A stretch of 64,000 bases of DNA. Origin: Sphingomonas jaspsi DSM 18422. GTDB taxonomy: Bacteria > Pseudomonadota > Alphaproteobacteria > Sphingomonadales > Sphingomonadaceae. The stretch is from the NCBI RefSeq assembly GCF_000585415.1, contig NZ_KK073876.1:2105810-2169809 (forward strand). The letters are read 5' to 3'. Under the pieces are notes generated by a model that made no database searches, was not told where the DNA came from, and saw only the letters and a list, made by a program, of their open reading frames with translations. This document shows, piece by piece, positions 37,221-45,457 of the stretch. Each line of letters starts with the position of its first letter. Position 1 is the first letter of the stretch. A program made the translations under genes and the position numbers.

Positions 37221-37442
37221 TTATTCGGTGGCGAAATTGACGGCGGCAAAATCGGAGTCGGTGACTTCGACCGCTGCGTAGCGGGCTGATTCGTCGACCG
37301 CCGCAAACTTCTTCGCTACCTCTGCAGCGCCCTCTTCCTGGTGCTTGTTGCCCTTCGACTTGGACGCGTCGTAGGCCAGCAGCGGACCGGTGGTCATGTA
37401 ATAGGTCTCGCCGACCTGGATGATAAAACGACGATTGGCCAT
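37221..37442 (-). CDS. 73-aa small protein, candidate YcaO/TfuA substrate
   Basis: The frame starts at ATG 37442 after GGGGAG and reads MANRRFIIQVGETYYMTTGP, LLAYDASKSKGNKHQEEGAA, EVAKKFAAVDESARYAAVEV and TDSDFAAVNFATE. It has no cysteine, no signal peptide and no membrane segment. The N-terminal 25 residues look folded (beta-rich), the middle is lysine/glutamate-rich and the tail is alanine-rich and acidic. The stop codon lies one base from the ycaO start, so the two are coupled. A longer start at 37484 lacks a ribosome-binding site. I do not recognise the family; the precursor role rests on gene order. Confidence 0.72.
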   Translation of the reverse strand: MANRRFIIQVGETYYMTTGPLLAYDASKSKGNKHQEEGAAEVAKKFAAVDESARYAAVEVTDSDFAAVNFATE

Positions 37443-37526
37443 AGCCCGAGCACTCCCCACTAACCTCTCCGCACCTACCGCCATAGCGGTTCATTAACGC
37501 TCAGGAAAGCGCGGAAAAGCGGACAA

Positions 37527-37562
37527 AAAGAAAACGGCGGCGCCTTTCGGCACCGCCGCTTC
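37527..37562 (-). terminator. intrinsic terminator of the Flp pilin gene
   Basis: CGGCGGTGCC pairs with GGCGCCGCCG around GAAA on the minus strand and continues into GTTTTCTTTTT. It lies about 20 nt after the pilin stop, separating that transcript from the YcaO operon. Confidence 0.92.
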
Positions 37563-37580
37563 CTTTGGCTAATCCAACAA

Positions 37581-37742
37581 TTAGTCGAGTTCGTTCGACA
37601 CGTTGTTGAAGGTGTTGCCGAGGTTGTTACCAATGCTCGACATCGCGGCAATCGCGGCAACGGCGATGAGGGCGGCAATCAGGCCGTATTCAATCGCGGT
37701 CGCACCCTTGTTGTTCTTGATCAGCTTCAGAATCTTCGCCAT
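37581..37742 (-). CDS. Flp-family type IVb pilin
   Basis: The 53-residue prepilin starts MAKILKLIKNNKGATAIEYG behind AAGGAGA. The class IVb leader ends at Gly13 with Ala14 as the first mature residue and the expected Glu18-Tyr19, followed by a hydrophobic helix (20-34) and a short polar tail ending NNVSNELD. Prepilin peptidase would remove the leader before assembly. No tad/cpa secretion genes lie in the window, so the pilin is encoded alone here. A GGCAC/GTGCC hairpin (37792-37807) lies in its leader. Confidence 0.93.
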   Translation of the reverse strand: MAKILKLIKNNKGATAIEYGLIAALIAVAAIAAMSSIGNNLGNTFNNVSNELD

Positions 37743-37811
37743 TTCTGGTCTCCTTCAGGCTCCACAAAGGGGATCCACTTTTCCCCACCTTGGCACTCGA
37801 AGGTGCCTCGG

Positions 37812-37825
37812 TTGCCGTCAGGATT
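37812..37825 (+). promoter_or_regulatory. shared upstream element, partial reverse copy
   Basis: TTGCCGTCAGGAT on the plus strand shares the 11-12-nt core GCCGTCAGGAT with the elements at 32760 and 33636. It lies about 70 nt upstream of the pilin start but in the opposite orientation, so a common role is less certain. Confidence 0.3.
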
Positions 37826-37898
37826 ACGTCCACAAGGGTTGAAAAAGACTTAAAGCCGCAGGTTTCTTTTCGTTAACCGCGATTTTTTTTGGCCCGCC

Positions 37899-39884
37899 CT
37901 ATTTGCCCTTGCTGAGCCCGTCGATGAAGTCGGCGACGTTGCGAAGGATATCGGCCCCTTCCGTCCACTCGGCCGGAATGGGGCTTTCTCGCTTGTCGGG
38001 CTCGGGCAGGCGCTGCGGAATCCGGAACTGGCTGGGCAATGCCGGTCCGCGCCGACCGTCGATGGCGACTGCCGATCCCATGAACTGGCGCCAGATGTTG
38101 GCGGGGGCGGTGCCGCCGGTGATCTTGCCGAGCGACTGGTTGTCGTCGCGCCCGACCCAAACGCCGACCACCAGGTCCCCGGCAAAGCCGATGAAGAGCG
38201 CGTCGCGGTTGTTCTGCGTCGTCCCGGTCTTGCCGAAGGTTGTGGTGGAGATGGCGGCCCGGCGACCCGTCCCGCGGTTGGCTGATGCCCATAGAAGGTC
38301 GAGCATGGGTGCGCGGTCGCGGGCATCGTCGAGCCGCCCGCCACGGGCGAACATCGCACCCAACCCTCCGCCGTCGTCGCTCGCCTGCGGCGGCAGGCCC
38401 GTCGGCTTTACCGGGTAACGACCACCAGCAACCGCCGCATAGGCTGCGGTCAGTTCGAGCAGGTTCACGCCTGACGCGCCGAGCGACAGGCTGGGCTGGT
38501 TCGACAAAGGTGACGAAATGCCGAGGTCGCGCGCCGCACGGATGACGTTCTGCCGCCCGACCTGTTCGGCCAGTCGCACCGTCGCCGCATTGCTCGACCG
38601 TTCGAAGGCTTCGCGCAGGGTGATACGTCCGCGATAGACGCCGTCGCTGTTGCGCGGCGACCAACCGTCGATGGTGATCGGCGTGTCGTCGATGATGCTG
38701 TCCGGCGTGTAACCCGCGCGCATTGCGGCGAGATAGACAAACAGCTTGAAGGCGCTGCCCGGCTGGCGCAGCGCCTGCGTCGCCCGGTTGAACGGGCTCT
38801 TGGCATAGTTGCGGCCGCCGACCATCGCGACCACGCGCCCGTCCGGCCGCATTGCGACGAGCGCGGCCTGCGCATCCCCGATCGAAGCGCCCGCCACCGC
38901 GCGCACGGCGATGCGCTGCAGATCCGCATCGAGCGTCGTCGGTACCCTCACCTCACCATAGTCGGCGTCGAATGCGGCACTGGCCTGCGGGGCGACCCAG
39001 TCGGCGAAATAGGTTCCGGTCGGCACGTCCGCATTGACGCCTACCGGGCGTGCGGACGCCGTGTCGCGCGCCTTCTGCTGGCTGATGTAGCCATTGTCGG
39101 CCATTTCCTGCAGCACCAGGCGGCTGCGCTTCTGGGCCCCCGCCAGGTTATGCGTCGGCGCCAGCCGCGAGGGCGCCTGCACCATTCCGGCCAGCATCGC
39201 CGACTGGGCGAGCGTAAGCCGCTCAGGCTCCCGATCGAAATAATGGCGAGACGCGGCGCGGAGGCCGTAGACGCCGTCACCGAAATAGACGCTGCTGAGA
39301 TAGCGCGACAGGATCTCGTCCTTGGTCAGCCACCCTTCCAGCCAGAAGGCGATGATCACCTCCTGCGCCTTGCGCTTGAAGCTGCGGTCGGAGGACAGGA
39401 AGCTGGTCTTGGCCAGCTGCTGGGTGATCGTGCTGCCGCCTTGGCGCACGCCGCCGGCCTGCACGTTGGTCACCAATGCCCGCCCTATCGACCGCAGATC
39501 GATGCCCCAGTGGCTGCGGAAGCGGCGGTCCTCGATGGCGATGAAGGCATTGGCGGTCAGGGGGTTGAGCTTGGCGACCTCGACCGGCTGGTCCTTGACC
39601 GCGCCGCGACGGGCGATCGACTGTCCTTCCGCGCTGACCAGCAACATGGCCGGATCGTCCAGCGGCTCGAGCGCGCGGCTCAGCGGTGCGGTGAATATCA
39701 GCCACAGCAGGGTCACCAGCACCAGCACGCCGGTGATGTTCAGCGCCAGGCGCAGCTTGCGCCAGCGCGGCTTCGGCGGCGCGTCCGGCGTCGGCTGCGG
39801 GGGCGTCGGTGGCGGCGCGAACGGGTCCGGCAATTCCTCAATGTTGGCGCCGCCCCGCTGCCAGACTCCGTGACCTTCGGTCAT
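37899..39884 (-). CDS. bifunctional class A penicillin-binding protein
   Basis: The 661-residue protein polymerises and cross-links peptidoglycan. A proline-rich cytoplasmic tail (1-40) and one membrane helix (about 47-67) precede the GT51 domain with EDRRFRSHWGID and the RQGGSTITQQLAKT motif. The transpeptidase domain has the serine motif SAFK, the SSN motif and KTGTT. All catalytic motifs are intact. Length is short relative to long PBP1A forms and lacks an extra outer-membrane docking domain. It is divergent from the solute-binding lipoprotein gene. Confidence 0.94.
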   Translation of the reverse strand: MTEGHGVWQRGGANIEELPDPFAPPPTPPQPTPDAPPKPRWRKLRLALNITGVLVLVTLLWLIFTAPLSRALEPLDDPAMLLVSAEGQSIARRGAVKDQPVEVAKLNPLTANAFIAIEDRRFRSHWGIDLRSIGRALVTNVQAGGVRQGGSTITQQLAKTSFLSSDRSFKRKAQEVIIAFWLEGWLTKDEILSRYLSSVYFGDGVYGLRAASRHYFDREPERLTLAQSAMLAGMVQAPSRLAPTHNLAGAQKRSRLVLQEMADNGYISQQKARDTASARPVGVNADVPTGTYFADWVAPQASAAFDADYGEVRVPTTLDADLQRIAVRAVAGASIGDAQAALVAMRPDGRVVAMVGGRNYAKSPFNRATQALRQPGSAFKLFVYLAAMRAGYTPDSIIDDTPITIDGWSPRNSDGVYRGRITLREAFERSSNAATVRLAEQVGRQNVIRAARDLGISSPLSNQPSLSLGASGVNLLELTAAYAAVAGGRYPVKPTGLPPQASDDGGGLGAMFARGGRLDDARDRAPMLDLLWASANRGTGRRAAISTTTFGKTGTTQNNRDALFIGFAGDLVVGVWVGRDDNQSLGKITGGTAPANIWRQFMGSAVAIDGRRGPALPSQFRIPQRLPEPDKRESPIPAEWTEGADILRNVADFIDGLSKGK

Positions 39885-39992
39885 TCCTCTCCAACGCCCT
39901 CGCCGTCGCCTACTGACTTACAAAGGTAAGACAGCTGAGGGCAAATATCCAGTGGTTGATGAACCGCGCATTTAGGGACATGGTCCGCGGCC

Positions 39993-41483
39993 ATGGCTAC
40001 CTTCGTCCTGCCCCGCTGGCGCGCCTTGTCGCTGCTCCTGGCAACGATGGTTGCCGGGTGCAGCGGCAATGGCGACGAGCTTGCCAAGGTCGGGGTGATC
40101 GGCGACCAGCCGGCCCTCGTCGAGACTGTCGAAGCGCCGCTGACGGTCGGCGAGGCGCTGGTCAGGTCGAACATGGCGCAGGGCCTGGTCCGGTTCGACG
40201 CACGCGGCCAGGTCGTCCCGGGACTTGCCGAACGCTGGAACGTCAGCGACGACGGGCTGAGCTATATTTTCCGCCTGCAGACGGGTGAATGGCCCGACGG
40301 TCGCAAGCTGAAGGCGCAGGAAGTCGCGAAAATCCTTTCGCGCCAGCTTCGCGAGGCCAGTCGCAACCCGCTGAAAGACACGCTCGGCGCGGTAAAGGAC
40401 GTCGTAGCGATGACCGACCGCGTCATCGAGATCCGCCTCGGCGCACCGCGACCCAATCTGCTGCAGTTACTTGCCCAGCCCGAACTTGGCCTTGTTCGCG
40501 CCTCGGTGGGAACCGGCCCCTTCTTCCCGATCAGGCGCGATGCATCACCCGATTACGATCCGGCCAAAAGCCTGTTGATCGAACATCGCATCAGGATTCC
40601 CGACGCCAAGGACGTTCGCGAGCAGGCGCTGATCACCGGCGCCCCCGCCTTTTCGCTGATCTCTCAGTTCAACGACGGCAAGCTCGATGTCGTGATCGGC
40701 GGCACGTTCGACGATCTGCCCTTGCTGCAGCGGGCCAACTCGCCGCGTGGATCGATCCGCTACGATCCGGTCGCGGGACTGTTCGGCCTCCTCCCGAACA
40801 GCCGGTCGACACTGATGCGCGACCGCGAATTGCGCAGGCTGGTCGCGCGCGCGATCGACCGGCAGGCGATCGTCGCGATGATGAACGTTCCGGGCCTGCA
40901 ACCGCGCGCGACGATCCTCCAGCCGGGCCTTGAAGGCGTCAGGGACGTGGTCCAGCCCGACTGGGTCGGCCAGCCCGTTGGCCAGCGGCGCGCGCAGCTT
41001 ATCGCCGAAGCCAACCGCATGTTCGGTTCGGTCGAGCGACCGGTCGTGCGCATCGAAATGCCGCAAGGGCCTGGCGGCGAGGCCGTCATTCGCCAGATCG
41101 CGCGCGATCTCGAGCCGCTGGGCCTCAAAGTCGGCCGTGCCGCTACGCCCGCGACGGCCGACCTGCTGTGGATCGACGAGGTCGCGCCGTCCAGCAGCCC
41201 GGCATGGTTCCTGCGGCGCTTCCGCTGCGCCGTCACGTCGGTCTGCCTTGAGGATGTCGAAACGGTGCTCGCGGCGGCTCGCGCCACGCCGGTCGCCAGG
41301 GACCGCGCGGCGCTGTTCCAGGCGGTGGCGACGCAAATGGACGAAGCGCAGCTGTTCATTCCGGTCGCCGCCCCAGTCCGCTGGTCGCTGGTCCGCTCGG
41401 GCATCGACGGTTTCATTGAAAACCCGTTTGGACGCCATACCTTAGTCGGCCTGAAGAACCGTCGCGCACGGGAGGACGAGTAA
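39993..41483 (+). CDS. orphan family-5 solute-binding lipoprotein
   Basis: The 496-residue protein has a lipoprotein signal with lipobox VAGC at Cys23, then the SBP_bac_5 fold typical of oligopeptide- and nickel-binding proteins (FDARGQVVPGLAERWNVSDD and the late WSLVRSGIDGF segment). No ABC permease or ATPase gene lies nearby, so it is an orphan. The C-terminal region is somewhat degenerate relative to peptide-binding proteins. It is followed 1 nt later by the DUF4112 gene. A ligand cannot be named. Confidence 0.82.
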   Translation: MATFVLPRWRALSLLLATMVAGCSGNGDELAKVGVIGDQPALVETVEAPLTVGEALVRSNMAQGLVRFDARGQVVPGLAERWNVSDDGLSYIFRLQTGEWPDGRKLKAQEVAKILSRQLREASRNPLKDTLGAVKDVVAMTDRVIEIRLGAPRPNLLQLLAQPELGLVRASVGTGPFFPIRRDASPDYDPAKSLLIEHRIRIPDAKDVREQALITGAPAFSLISQFNDGKLDVVIGGTFDDLPLLQRANSPRGSIRYDPVAGLFGLLPNSRSTLMRDRELRRLVARAIDRQAIVAMMNVPGLQPRATILQPGLEGVRDVVQPDWVGQPVGQRRAQLIAEANRMFGSVERPVVRIEMPQGPGGEAVIRQIARDLEPLGLKVGRAATPATADLLWIDEVAPSSSPAWFLRRFRCAVTSVCLEDVETVLAAARATPVARDRAALFQAVATQMDEAQLFIPVAAPVRWSLVRSGIDGFIENPFGRHTLVGLKNRRAREDE

Positions 41484-41484
41484 A

Positions 41485-41910
41485 GTGGTCACGACCGAAC
41501 GCCTGAAGAAGCAGTTGCCGCCGATGGACAGCGATCCGGCATCCGTCCGCCAGCGGATCGAAGCGATGGAAAAGCTGCTGGAGCGGATGTTCGTCATCCC
41601 CGGGATCAACAAGCCGGTCGGCCTCGACGTTTTGCTCGACCTCATCCCCGGCGTCGGCACGGTGTCGGCCGCGGCGCTCGGCAGCTACATCGCCTGGGAA
41701 GCGCGAAACCTTGGCATGTCCAAGTGGCACTTGGTGCGCATGGGCGGCAACATCGGGTTCGACATGCTGCTCGGCGCGATCCCGTTCGTCGGCGCGGTGC
41801 CGGACTTCTTCTTCCGGTCCAACACCCGCAACCTCAGGATCATCAAGCGCCACCTCGACAAGCATCACCCGCACACCAAGGTGGTCGAGGCGGGCGCGCG
41901 CCCGCTCTAG
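41485..41910 (+). CDS. DUF4112 membrane-associated protein
   Basis: This 141-residue protein starts at GTG 41485, directly after the solute-binding gene. It has two hydrophobic hairpins ([19 protein letters not shown] and [17 protein letters not shown]) that define DUF4112, with charged ends ([20 protein letters not shown]). Function is unknown. It converges with nadA and overlaps it by 4 nt. Confidence 0.88.
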   Translation: MVTTERLKKQLPPMDSDPASVRQRIEAMEKLLERMFVIPGINKPVGLDVLLDLIPGVGTVSAAALGSYIAWEARNLGMSKWHLVRMGGNIGFDMLLGAIPFVGAVPDFFFRSNTRNLRIIKRHLDKHHPHTKVVEAGARPL

Positions 41911-42905
41911 TCGCGAACGATCGGCTTGCCGACGTCCCCCTGCCCCACGGTGCGCCCGGCCATGTCAAGCATCCGGTCGAGCGGCTTCCTCGCCGCGTCC
42001 ATCAGTTCGGGCGACAGCTCGATCCGCGGTTCAAGATCGCGCAGCGCGACGTAGAGCTTTTCGAGCGTGTTGAGCGCCATATAGGGGCACATATTGCAGT
42101 TGCAGTTGCCGTCGCCGCCCGGCACGCCGATGAACGTCTTGTCGGGCGCGGCCTTTTCCATCTGGTGAATGATGTGCGGTTCGGTCGCGACCAGGATGAC
42201 CTTGGCCGGCGAATTGATCGCGAAGTCGAGGATTGCCTTGGTCGATCCGACCAGATCGGCATGATCGACGATGTGCGGCGGGCATTCGGGATGGGCCGCG
42301 ACCGGCGCGTCGGGATATTGCGCCTTGAGCTTCAACAGCTCGGTCTCGCTGAACGCCTGATGGACGATGCAGATGCCCGGCCACAACAGCATGTCACGCC
42401 CGAAGGTCCGCGACAGATAGCCGCCAAGATGCCGGTCGGGCCCGAAGATGATCTTCTGGTCCTTCGGGATCTGGTCGAGGATCACCTGCGCCGATGACGA
42501 GGTGACGATGATGTCGCTGAGCGCTTTCACCTCGGCGGAACAGTTGATGTAGGTGAGCGCGATATGGTCTGGGTGCGCCGCGCGGAACGCCTTGAACTCT
42601 TCGGGCGGGCAGCTGTCTTCCAGGCTGCAGCCGGCGTCCATGTCGGGAAGGATGACCGTCTTCTGCGGGCTCAGGATCTTGGCGGTTTCGGCCATGAAGC
42701 GCACGCCGCAAAAGGCGATGACGTCGGCATCGGTCGCCGCCGCCTTGCGCGACAGGTCAAGGCTGTCGCCGACGAAGTCGGCGAGGTCCTGGATTTCCGG
42801 TTTCTGGTAATAATGCGCCAGGATGACCGCGTTGCGCTCCTCCTTCAGCCGCTTGATCTCGGCGAGGAGGTCGAGGCCCTTGAGGCTCTGGGTCTGGGCG
42901 GTCAC
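41907..42905 (-). CDS. nadA: quinolinate synthase
   Basis: NadA condenses iminoaspartate and dihydroxyacetone phosphate to quinolinate, using a 4Fe-4S cluster. The 332-residue protein starts at GTG 42905. It contains [19 protein letters not shown], the [14 protein letters not shown] segment, AHPECPP and the [11 protein letters not shown] motif that carries cluster cysteines. The ribosome-binding site AGGGAGA lies inside a strong leader hairpin (42913-42952). nadB and nadC are not in the window. Confidence 0.95.
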   Translation of the reverse strand: MTAQTQSLKGLDLLAEIKRLKEERNAVILAHYYQKPEIQDLADFVGDSLDLSRKAAATDADVIAFCGVRFMAETAKILSPQKTVILPDMDAGCSLEDSCPPEEFKAFRAAHPDHIALTYINCSAEVKALSDIIVTSSSAQVILDQIPKDQKIIFGPDRHLGGYLSRTFGRDMLLWPGICIVHQAFSETELLKLKAQYPDAPVAAHPECPPHIVDHADLVGSTKAILDFAINSPAKVILVATEPHIIHQMEKAAPDKTFIGVPGGDGNCNCNMCPYMALNTLEKLYVALRDLEPRIELSPELMDAARKPLDRMLDMAGRTVGQGDVGKPIVRD

Positions 42906-42912
42906 TGGTCAC

Positions 42913-42952
42913 TCTCCCTGTCAGGCGTCGTCATGCGCGCCCGACAGGGAGA
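42913..42952 (-). promoter_or_regulatory. nadA leader hairpin sequestering the ribosome-binding site
   Basis: On the minus strand TCTCCCTGTCGGGCG pairs with CGCCTGACAGGGAGA as a 15-bp stem (one G-T) with a 10-nt loop. The right arm contains the AGGGAGA of nadA. A 10-codon leader frame starts at the ATG in the loop (42934) and its TGA overlaps the nadA GTG as GTGA. The arrangement could make nadA translation depend on leader translation or a ligand. Confidence 0.55.
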
Positions 42953-42963
42953 TATGAGGTAGA

Positions 42964-43710
42964 TCAACCTGCCGCAACCGCCTGCGCAAGATTGATGAAG
43001 GCGGGAAGGTAGGTCAGCGCCGAAATCAGCGCGTGCGATCCGAGCAGCGCGATCAGCACGACCTTGGTCGCCGGATGAACCGCGCCCATGACCTTGCGGT
43101 CGTGACGCGCGAGGATCCACACCATCAGCAGCTGAATGCCCGCAATCAGCCACTCGCCCATCTCACCGCCGATAAGCGGCATCGGGACCAGGCGACCCAG
43201 CGCGGGTTCGCTGATCAAGATCATCGAGCCCAGCATCAACCGGCGGTGCCATTCGGTCTGCTTGCGACGAGCGATGGCAAAAGCGACCATCGCCCCGAAC
43301 GTCGCCGCACCGACCTGCGTGATCGCCAGGAATTGCGCTGGCGAGAAGAAGGGCGGGACGATGCCGATGCGAATGGCGGTGATGCCGGTGTAGCTCGCCA
43401 TCGCGACCACAGCGACGGACAAGGCGACGCTGACCCAGCCGAGCGTGCGATGCAGGGCAATATTGCCGCTCTGGACCAGCACATTTTGCAGGACGAACAT
43501 CGCCAGCCAGCTGACCATTACCGCGGCGTGCAGGTGGATGAACAGCGGTGCGCCGCGGAAATTGACGAAACCGCGCAGCTGGAACTGAATGAAACCGAAC
43601 ATGATGAAGACGACCAGCGCGATCGCGTAGCGCGTGAAAAACCGCTGGTCGGCCATGAAACCGCGCCCGGCCGTCACAGCCGTCGCGTGCCCATCTAAAT
43701 GGGTTGCCAT
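42964..43710 (-). CDS. seven-helix membrane protein, DUF2306-like
   Basis: The 248-residue protein starts at ATG 43710 after a G-rich site, with an alternative Met19 start. It has seven hydrophobic segments beginning YAIALVVFIMFGFIQ, with histidines in HLHAAVM, LHRTLGW and WHRRLML at membrane boundaries, a pattern seen in cytochrome-like or DUF2306 proteins. Function is unknown. The stop is 12 nt before the nadA leader hairpin, so it could be cotranscribed with nadA. Confidence 0.78.
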   Translation of the reverse strand: MATHLDGHATAVTAGRGFMADQRFFTRYAIALVVFIMFGFIQFQLRGFVNFRGAPLFIHLHAAVMVSWLAMFVLQNVLVQSGNIALHRTLGWVSVALSVAVVAMASYTGITAIRIGIVPPFFSPAQFLAITQVGAATFGAMVAFAIARRKQTEWHRRLMLGSMILISEPALGRLVPMPLIGGEMGEWLIAGIQLLMVWILARHDRKVMGAVHPATKVVLIALLGSHALISALTYLPAFINLAQAVAAG

Positions 43711-43819
43711 AAGATTTGCCCCCTAATTGGCGTTATGAAGGGCCCGTCCCCGGCATGTGGGCCATGGCGGCGCCACTATCATTAACCATCCCGAAAATCG
43801 AATCGCCGTTCGACGAACG

Positions 43820-44536
43820 TCAGCGGTTTTCCGACAAAACCTCGTTCACGCTGCGGCTATGGTCGAGCGGTTCAGTGACCGGCGACACGTCGGTGGCATA
43901 TCGCGCCACGACCTTCGCATCCTTAATTCCCGCGGCGACCAGCGGCAGCGAAAAGCTGCGTTCCACCGCCTGCCGTCCCGCCTCGCGCGCTAGCCGCATC
44001 GGCACGCCGGCGCTCGCCTGCTGGCGCAGGTCCGACACGGCGCGGTCGCGATTGGCTCGGTCGAGCACGCTGTCGGCGTCGGTGACGGCGCTCAGCACCC
44101 CGCCCTCGCCATATTCTCGCGCGGCCTTCAGGTCGACTTCAGGCCCGGCGATCTCGATTTCGGGAAGCGTGACATTCAGCGTCTTGGTCGCCTCGTCCCA
44201 GCGAACGTCATCGGCTTCCAGCTTCGACAGGTCGAGCTCGTAGCGCACGTCGCCTGGCAGGACGAGCGTCCGTTCGGCACTGACCAGCCCGCCGAACCGC
44301 TCCTGCCGGCTCGAAACCACGGACACGTAACGGGCGACGAATGGCACCAGCCGGTTCTGCGCGCGCATCGATTGCAGCGCCGATGACGCGACGGTTTCGG
44401 CATTCGGTCCGCCGCCGAAAATCCATTTGCCGACATTGACCGCCCCGCCGACCAACAGGCCGAGGATTAGCGCGACGACGATCGCGCCGATCGCCAGCGG
44501 CTTGTTGAAGGTCATTCGCTGCGGCTGATCATCCAT
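43820..44536 (-). CDS. DUF4230 membrane-anchored protein
   Basis: The 238-residue protein starts at ATG 44536 behind GGAGG; another ATG at 44515 overlaps the upstream stop. It has one N-terminal helix (about 14-34) and then a DUF4230 domain (about 60-225: RLVPFVARYV, GDVRYELDLSKLEA). The family is thought to be exported or membrane bound; function is unknown. It is translationally coupled to the metallo-hydrolase gene upstream. Confidence 0.85.
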   Translation of the reverse strand: MDDQPQRMTFNKPLAIGAIVVALILGLLVGGAVNVGKWIFGGGPNAETVASSALQSMRAQNRLVPFVARYVSVVSSRQERFGGLVSAERTLVLPGDVRYELDLSKLEADDVRWDEATKTLNVTLPEIEIAGPEVDLKAAREYGEGGVLSAVTDADSVLDRANRDRAVSDLRQQASAGVPMRLAREAGRQAVERSFSLPLVAAGIKDAKVVARYATDVSPVTEPLDHSRSVNEVLSENR

Positions 44537-45372
44537 GTCTCACCCTCCGCTTCCTCAACGAGCCCGCGGCGTTTGAGATCCATCAGATGTGCCAGCACCG
44601 AACCGCCGGCGGCGGGGATCAGTCGCGGGTCGAGCCCGGGATACGCACCCGCGACGATCGCGTCGATGGTCCCGGCCCCCTCTCCCACCAGCCGCAGGAT
44701 CTGCCGCTCGCGCTGCATGCGATGACCGATCATTCCCCGCACCAGCTGGTTCGGCTTTTGGATCGCCGGCCCATGCGCCGGATAATAGATGCGGTCGTCG
44801 CGCTGCCGCAGCTTGTCGAGGCTCAGCATATAGTCGCCCATGTCGCCGTCCGGCGGCACCACCACCGTCGTCGACCAGCCCATGACATGATCCCCGGTGA
44901 ACAGCGCGCCGCGACAGGCGAAGCAGAGATGATTGGAGGTGTGCCCGGGCGTCGCCACGGCCTCCAGCGCCTCGCCGCCCGCCAGTTCGATCCGCTCGCC
45001 ATCGGCCAGGATGCGATCGGGCCGATAGTCGCCATCGAACGCGGCATCCGCCCGTGGCCCGACCGCTTCCAGCGTCAGCGGCGCACAGCCGACGATGGGC
45101 GCGCCGGTCCGCGCCTTCAGCGCACGGCTGGCGGGCGAATGGTCGCGGTGGGTGTGGGTGCAGGCGATGGCGACGATCGGCCGTCCGGCTGCCGCCGCGA
45201 CGATCGCATCGACATGCTCAGGCATATCGGGACCGGGATCGATGACCACAAGCACGTCCGTCCCGATGAGATAGGTCTGCGTCCCGAAGTATGTGTAGGG
45301 CGACGGATTGCGCGCGAGCAGCCGGGCGATACCGGGCTCAAGCTCTTCCAAGATGGCGTAAGGGGCGTCCAC
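44512..45372 (-). CDS. metallo-beta-lactamase-fold hydrolase
   Basis: The 286-residue form starts at GTG 45372 behind AGGGAGG; a longer TTG form is less likely. The metal-binding motif is THTHRDH, with later ligands in TPGHTSNH and FTGDHVMGWS. C-terminal winged-helix-like region (IDAIVAGAYPGLDP, LAHLMDLKRRGLVEE) matches the LACTB2 / Beta-CASP-less RNase Z-like group. The likely substrate is a thioester or a nucleic acid end; not determinable. It lies upstream of DUF4230 with 25-nt overlap. Confidence 0.88.
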   Translation of the reverse strand: MDAPYAILEELEPGIARLLARNPSPYTYFGTQTYLIGTDVLVVIDPGPDMPEHVDAIVAAAAGRPIVAIACTHTHRDHSPASRALKARTGAPIVGCAPLTLEAVGPRADAAFDGDYRPDRILADGERIELAGGEALEAVATPGHTSNHLCFACRGALFTGDHVMGWSTTVVVPPDGDMGDYMLSLDKLRQRDDRIYYPAHGPAIQKPNQLVRGMIGHRMQRERQILRLVGEGAGTIDAIVAGAYPGLDPRLIPAAGGSVLAHLMDLKRRGLVEEAEGETWMISRSE

Positions 45373-45457
45373 GACAGCCTCCCTGCCACGGACGCCCCCG
45401 CCACGCAAAGCGCCATCGGGGTATATGATGGCGCGTCTCGCGCCGCTTGGAGCCTTG

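Noticed and set aside
36143..37240. 365-codon frame antisense to ycaO
   Set aside because: ycaO has intact catalytic motifs; the antisense product is unstructured and Arg-rich.
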